Positions 5,856 to 9,333 of a DNA stretch of 9,333 bases are shown here, one piece after another. Numbering within the stretch: position 1 is the first letter of the stretch; every line of letters starts with the position of its first letter. The notes beneath the pieces are model-generated. The model made no database searches. It was not told the origin of the DNA and worked only from the letters and a program-made list of their open reading frames with translations. Made by a program: the position numbers and the translations under genes. The stretch spans positions 1-9,333 of the forward strand of contig JAHDDN010000198.1 of NCBI GenBank assembly GCA_020629335.1, given 5' to 3'. Origin of the DNA: Chitinophagales bacterium (GTDB lineage Bacteria > Bacteroidota > Bacteroidia > Chitinophagales > UBA2359).

Positions 5856-7475
5856 ATGGCAAGATTAACAACATTTTCAAAATTAGTCATTACGCTTTTA
5901 GTCGTCGGACTAATTGGATTTGGTTTCTATATGCTAACGAAATCAGGATTGATACCCACAGAAGGTGGAGATAATCCACAAACAACTACTTCTCAATCAG
6001 GCTCCAATGCCAGCGATTCTGATAATAATTCAGGTGGCGGCCTATTTGGAAATAAAAAGCCAAAAGCCACAAAAAATAGCGGTGGCGATGATGATGTCAT
6101 CAATATAGGCGTAGTAACCTGGGGCGGATATGCCGGAGGACAATACTTCAACGAAGGATTTAAAGCAAATACAAAATCTCGTTTCTATAAAGATTATGGT
6201 TTCAAAGTAAATTTCGAAGTACTAGATGATTTTGATGCTTCTCGTAATGCCTTCAAAGCAGATGAAGTAGACCTACTTTGGAATACCATTGATGCCTTCC
6301 CAACAGAAGTAGAAGGACTAAGCGATTACGAGCCCAAAGTCGTATTCCAAGCAGACTGGTCTCGTGGAGGAGATGCCATCGTAGTACGTAGAGGCCTCAA
6401 TAATGTACAAGACCTCAAAGGCAAAAAAATCGCCGTAGCTCCTATGACCCCATCTCATACTTTCCTTATCTGGCTATTAGATGCAGGTAACTTAACAACC
6501 AAAGATGTGAAAATCGTTGAGGTGCCAAGTGCCATAGATGCAGCAGATGCCTTCAAAGGAGGACAAGTAGATGCCGCAGTAGTATGGAGCCCAGATGATG
6601 AAGATTGTGTCAAAAAAGTGCCAGGTGCTAAAGTATTAGAAAATACAAAGAACGCCTCTCACATCATCGCCGATGTATTCATCGCTAAAAAATCGTATAT
6701 CGAAAAAAATAAAGAACGATTAAAGCAATTATACGAAGGCTGGATGAAAGGTGCGTCTGAAATCAACGCAGTAGAAGAAAACAAAAGAAAAGCAGCTAAA
6801 ATCTTAGCAGCAGGCTTAGACCAACCAGAAGATTTCTGCTATAATGCCATCAATAATGTACGTTTAACGACTCATGGTGACAACTTAGACTTCTTCGGTT
6901 TAAATAGCGATTATGGTGGGGTAACAGGAGAAGATCTTTATAACAAAATGAAGAAAATATACAACGAATTAGGCTATGCGCCTGATAACGTAAAGAGCTG
7001 GAGATTAGTAACCACTAAAGATATCGTAAAAGGAGTTAACCTAAATACAGCCGCACATGCCTCAGAAGCTAAGAAATCCTTCAAGCCAGTAACAAAAGCG
7101 GAAGAAAAGAAAGAAGCCATCTCTACTAAAGAAGTAAGTATCAGCTTCCGTACAGGAGAATATCAATTAGATGAAAATACCAAGTACATCATCGATAACG
7201 AATTCTTAGACATCGCCAAAGCATTTTCTAACGCCAAAATTAGAGTAGAAGGAAATACCGATAATGTAGGTTCCAGACAATCTAATATCGCCCTTTCAGA
7301 AAAAAGAGCAAAAGCAGTTGCTGATTACTTAATAGCGGAGCACAATATGCCACGTAATCGTTTCATCGTAGTAGGAAATGGCCCAGATAAGCCAGTGAAA
7401 GGTTGTGAAACTAATGCTAACGAAAGATGTAAAGCGAAAAATAGAAGAACAGACTTTGAATTAGTAAGAGAGTAA
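5856..7475 (+). CDS. Membrane-anchored ABC substrate-binding protein fused to OmpA-like peptidoglycan-binding domain
   Basis: The 539-residue protein has four parts. An uncleaved-looking N-terminal anchor (about 9-28, KLVITLLVVGLIGFGFYML, no lipobox Cys) is followed by a Ser/Asn/Gly-rich periplasmic linker (about 35-78). A periplasmic binding domain of the nitrate/sulfonate/taurine or phosphonate SBP class comes next (about 80-395; VINIGVVTWGGYAGG, FKADEVDLLWNT, LKGKKIAVAPMTPSHTFLIW, GQVDAAVVWSPDD). After a short Lys/Glu/Ala linker, residues 424-539 form an OmpA-like domain. There D469 and R484 keep the spacing of the diaminopimelate-binding Asp/Arg pair of OmpA, and NRRTDFEL closes the domain. 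C517 and C525 could form a disulfide. It should bridge inner membrane and peptidoglycan and hand a ligand to the permease encoded next. The ligand is not readable from the sequence. The start is the ATG at 5856 with an A-rich leader. A terminator follows. Confidence 0.88.
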   Translation: MARLTTFSKLVITLLVVGLIGFGFYMLTKSGLIPTEGGDNPQTTTSQSGSNASDSDNNSGGGLFGNKKPKATKNSGGDDDVINIGVVTWGGYAGGQYFNEGFKANTKSRFYKDYGFKVNFEVLDDFDASRNAFKADEVDLLWNTIDAFPTEVEGLSDYEPKVVFQADWSRGGDAIVVRRGLNNVQDLKGKKIAVAPMTPSHTFLIWLLDAGNLTTKDVKIVEVPSAIDAADAFKGGQVDAAVVWSPDDEDCVKKVPGAKVLENTKNASHIIADVFIAKKSYIEKNKERLKQLYEGWMKGASEINAVEENKRKAAKILAAGLDQPEDFCYNAINNVRLTTHGDNLDFFGLNSDYGGVTGEDLYNKMKKIYNELGYAPDNVKSWRLVTTKDIVKGVNLNTAAHASEAKKSFKPVTKAEEKKEAISTKEVSISFRTGEYQLDENTKYIIDNEFLDIAKAFSNAKIRVEGNTDNVGSRQSNIALSEKRAKAVADYLIAEHNMPRNRFIVVGNGPDKPVKGCETNANERCKAKNRRTDFELVRE

Positions 7476-7497
7476 TGATCAATACTCCCTTTTGAAT

Positions 7498-7570
7498 ATT
7501 GCGACTATAATAATCACTCCTGATTGTGTGATCCACATTTGAGTAAAAATATTATAGTCGCAATTTTTTT
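7498..7570 (+). terminator. Intrinsic terminator or attenuator after the SBP-OmpA gene
   Basis: ATTGCGACTATAATA (7498-7512) pairs perfectly over 15 bp with TATTATAGTCGCAAT (7550-7564), followed by T7 (7564-7570). A smaller ATCAC/GTGAT hairpin (7513-7517 with 7528-7532) lies in the loop. It begins 22 bases past the stop of the SBP-OmpA gene and ends 22 bases before the permease ATG, so it probably lowers permease expression relative to the binding protein. Confidence 0.75.
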
Positions 7571-7592
7571 ACATCACTAGTAATATCCCTAT

Positions 7593-8537
7593 ATGTCATG
7601 GCTATTTGAATTAAGAGGCCCTCTTACCTCTCGACAACGTCTTTTATTAGAAATCTTGGGTGTCATACTATTATTGATCCTTTGGACCGTCATCGCTGAA
7701 GTCGCCTCTAAGGAGCGAGTAACACAAATTAATTTAGAGGTCGATCCTGTAGAAATCGTAGATAATAAGTACTATGATAGCGATTCCATCCTAATTGCTA
7801 ATATGCCCCAACTATTAGAAATGGACGAAGCAAGCCTTCGATCTTATGGCTTAAGAAAAGATAAAGTTTACTCCTTATTACCTTCCCCTATTGCCGTTAT
7901 CAAGTCGTTTAAAGAATTGCATTATGAAGATTATTTGATCGTCAATAGTGCGAAATCGGTATGGCTGAATTTCTTAGGTTATTTAGTGGCGATAGCTGTT
8001 TCTATACCCATTGGCTTTGCGATAGGGCTGGTGCCTTTATTTAGGGGGTTATTTAGTCGGATTTTTGATGCTTTTAGGTTTATTCCACTGACTGCCGTGA
8101 CGGGGATATTTGTCATGTGGTTGGGTTTAGGAAGTACTATGAAGGTCTCCTTCTTAGCCTTTGGTATTATGGTTTACCTTATTCCTGTAGTAGTGCAGCG
8201 AATAGATGATGTAAAAGCAGTTTATCTAAAGACCGTCTTTACTTTAGGAGCGACAAATTGGCAAACGATCCGTTCGGTTTATATTCCGTCCGTATTGTCT
8301 CGTTTATCGGATGATATTCGTGTATTGGTGGCGATTTCTTGGACCTATATCACGATAGCAGAAATGTTAAATCGTAGTGGAGGTATTGGAGAATTGATTT
8401 GGATTGCCAAGCGTCAAAGTAGAATTGATAAAGCCTTTGCGGTTTTAATTGTCATTGTTATCATTGGCTTTTTACAAGATAAGATATTTGTCTTTTTTGA
8501 TAGAATGTTATTTCCTCACAAGCACGTTACAAAATAA
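7593..8537 (+). CDS. ABC transporter permease, SsuC/TauC (nitrate/sulfonate/taurine) class, with extra periplasmic segment
   Basis: The 314-residue inner-membrane protein has about six hydrophobic segments (about 18-38, 124-146, 162-180, 184-204, 245-262, 282-303). The cytoplasmic EAA-type coupling loop is visible at about 217-235 (TLGATNWQTIRSVYIPSVL), with Gly219 and Pro232 in the expected places for docking to the ATPase. LLPSPIAVIKSF (about 95-106) is the usual motif after the first span. Between the first span and that motif lie about 57 charged residues (40-96), where typical SsuC/TauC permeases, as I recall them, have only a short link; this segment should face the periplasm and could contact the wall-bound binding domain. 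The start is the ATG at 7593. The stop is 8 bp before the ATPase ATG, indicating translational coupling. The class is secure; the substrate is unknown. Confidence 0.9.
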   Translation: MSWLFELRGPLTSRQRLLLEILGVILLLILWTVIAEVASKERVTQINLEVDPVEIVDNKYYDSDSILIANMPQLLEMDEASLRSYGLRKDKVYSLLPSPIAVIKSFKELHYEDYLIVNSAKSVWLNFLGYLVAIAVSIPIGFAIGLVPLFRGLFSRIFDAFRFIPLTAVTGIFVMWLGLGSTMKVSFLAFGIMVYLIPVVVQRIDDVKAVYLKTVFTLGATNWQTIRSVYIPSVLSRLSDDIRVLVAISWTYITIAEMLNRSGGIGELIWIAKRQSRIDKAFAVLIVIVIIGFLQDKIFVFFDRMLFPHKHVTK

Positions 8538-8545
8538 ATCGTCCT

Positions 8546-9333
8546 ATGCCAGCACATAAAGATACCGGATTACCAAATATCATTGAGCTAAAAGGCATGA
8601 GCCAAAGCTATGATGGAGGAAAAAACTATATTATTCAGGATTTGGATTTTCTGATAGAAGACAAGCCCGCTCAAGGCCAATTTGTTGTGATCTTGGGGAT
8701 GTCGGGTTGTGGTAAATCTACTCTCTTGCGCTATATCGCAGGTTTACAAGAACCTACCGCAGGGGAAATTTTTATTCGGGATACGCCCATTAAAGAGGCC
8801 AAAAGGGTGAGTATGGTCTTTCAGCAATATTCCTCCCTTCCTTGGATGTCTGTTTTAGATAATGTTGCTTTAGGCTTAAATTATCAAGGCGTATCCAAAA
8901 AAGAACGCCACAAAAAAGCAAAAGAGATGATCGAGTTAGTGGGCTTAGCTGGTCATGAGAGAAAATACGCCCAATACCCCTCCCTTTCAGGTGGACAATT
9001 ACAAAGAGTAGCTATTGCTCGTTCTCTTCTAGCTAATCCAGAGATTTTACTCATGGATGAGCCATTCGGAGCCTTAGATATCAATACCCGCCTACAAATG
9101 CAAGATTTACTAAGTAGTATTTGGCGCCAATTTCATTCTACCATCGTATTCGTAACACACGATATTGCAGAAGCCGTATATTTAGGAGATGATATTTACA
9201 TCATGAAATCAGCTCCTTCTAAATTCGTAGAACATATATCGGTTGACCTACCTTTAGTCAGAAGCAGAGAAATCAAAAGAGATCCTAAGTTTGTCAGCCT
9301 CGTACATGAGGTAGAAGATCGAATGATCAAGGT
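8546..9333 (+). CDS. ABC transporter ATP-binding protein, SsuB/TauB class (3' end outside window)
   Basis: I translated this frame from the ATG at 8546; 262 codons remain open to the window edge. It has a Walker A GMSGCGKST (51-59), a Q-loop glutamine at VFQQ (93-94), the ABC signature LSGGQ (147-151), a Walker B ILLMDEP (167-173, catalytic E172), a D-loop GALD (175-178) and the switch His205 in VTHD. All catalytic positions are intact. SsuB/TauB/NrtD-type ATPases are about 250-290 residues, so only a short C-terminal part is likely missing. It acts in the cytoplasm and drives the permease encoded 8 bp upstream. The N-terminal ten residues (MPAHKDTGLP) lie before the first conserved strand. 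Additional cluster genes may follow to the right of the window. Confidence 0.93.
   Translation, partial: MPAHKDTGLPNIIELKGMSQSYDGGKNYIIQDLDFLIEDKPAQGQFVVILGMSGCGKSTLLRYIAGLQEPTAGEIFIRDTPIKEAKRVSMVFQQYSSLPWMSVLDNVALGLNYQGVSKKERHKKAKEMIELVGLAGHERKYAQYPSLSGGQLQRVAIARSLLANPEILLMDEPFGALDINTRLQMQDLLSSIWRQFHSTIVFVTHDIAEAVYLGDDIYIMKSAPSKFVEHISVDLPLVRSREIKRDPKFVSLVHEVEDRMIK

Noticed and set aside
5856..7475. Calling the SBP a phosphate-specific binding protein
   Set aside because: Automatic names for such fusions often say phosphate, but the paired permease and ATPase are of the nitrate/sulfonate/taurine class and no phosphate-specific pocket can be read from the sequence.
7534..7541. CACATTTG as a -7 box for the permease
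   Set aside because: It differs from TAnnTTTG at the first base, lacks a -33 TTG at proper distance, and lies in the loop of a terminator.

Overview
The window looks like a chromosomal piece of a low-GC Bacteroidota bacterium. The signs are A-rich leaders without clear Shine-Dalgarno sites, two exact matches to the Bacteroidota -7 box TAnnTTTG (upstream of tex on the minus strand and upstream of the gene at 3632), Bacteroidota-style OmpA and DUF937 proteins, and G/C-rich interspersed intergenic repeats. A marine Saprospirales-like member is possible, but that is only an impression. No phage, IS, tRNA, rRNA or CRISPR feature was seen.

Layout. Positions 1-1444 (minus) hold the N-terminal two thirds of a Tex-type transcription accessory / RNA-binding protein, cut by the window edge. 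A 354-bp gap carries a 21-bp palindromic repeat and a leader hairpin. A DUF937 protein follows at 1799-2407 (plus). It converges on two tandem, about 68% identical, YqaA/DedA-type (VTT/SNARE-associated) membrane proteins at 2465-2920 and 2948-3403 (minus). One bidirectional terminator lies between the converging genes and overlaps the second stop codon.

From 3632 to the right edge five genes run on the plus strand: a soluble coiled-coil protein of unknown family (3632-4339); a two-TM protein with a long PspA-like coiled coil and an acidic/aromatic C-terminal tail (4459-5493); an inner-membrane-anchored ABC substrate-binding domain fused to an OmpA-type peptidoglycan-binding domain (5856-7475); an SsuC/TauC-type permease with an unusual extra periplasmic segment (7593-8537); and the matching ATPase (8546 to beyond 9333). 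Intergenic hairpins, two strong terminator-like structures and a roughly 220-bp structured repeat separate the units. The set is therefore probably several co-directional transcripts rather than one operon, although permease and ATPase are tightly coupled.

Together the five genes suggest an ABC importer of the nitrate/sulfonate/taurine class. Its binding protein is tied to both inner membrane and cell wall, and next to it are two coiled-coil proteins that recall membrane-stress (PspA/ESCRT-III-like) factors. This is the best candidate in the window for an undescribed system: it could be a cell-wall-tethered transporter or an envelope-sensing machine. The substrate and the functional link are inference.
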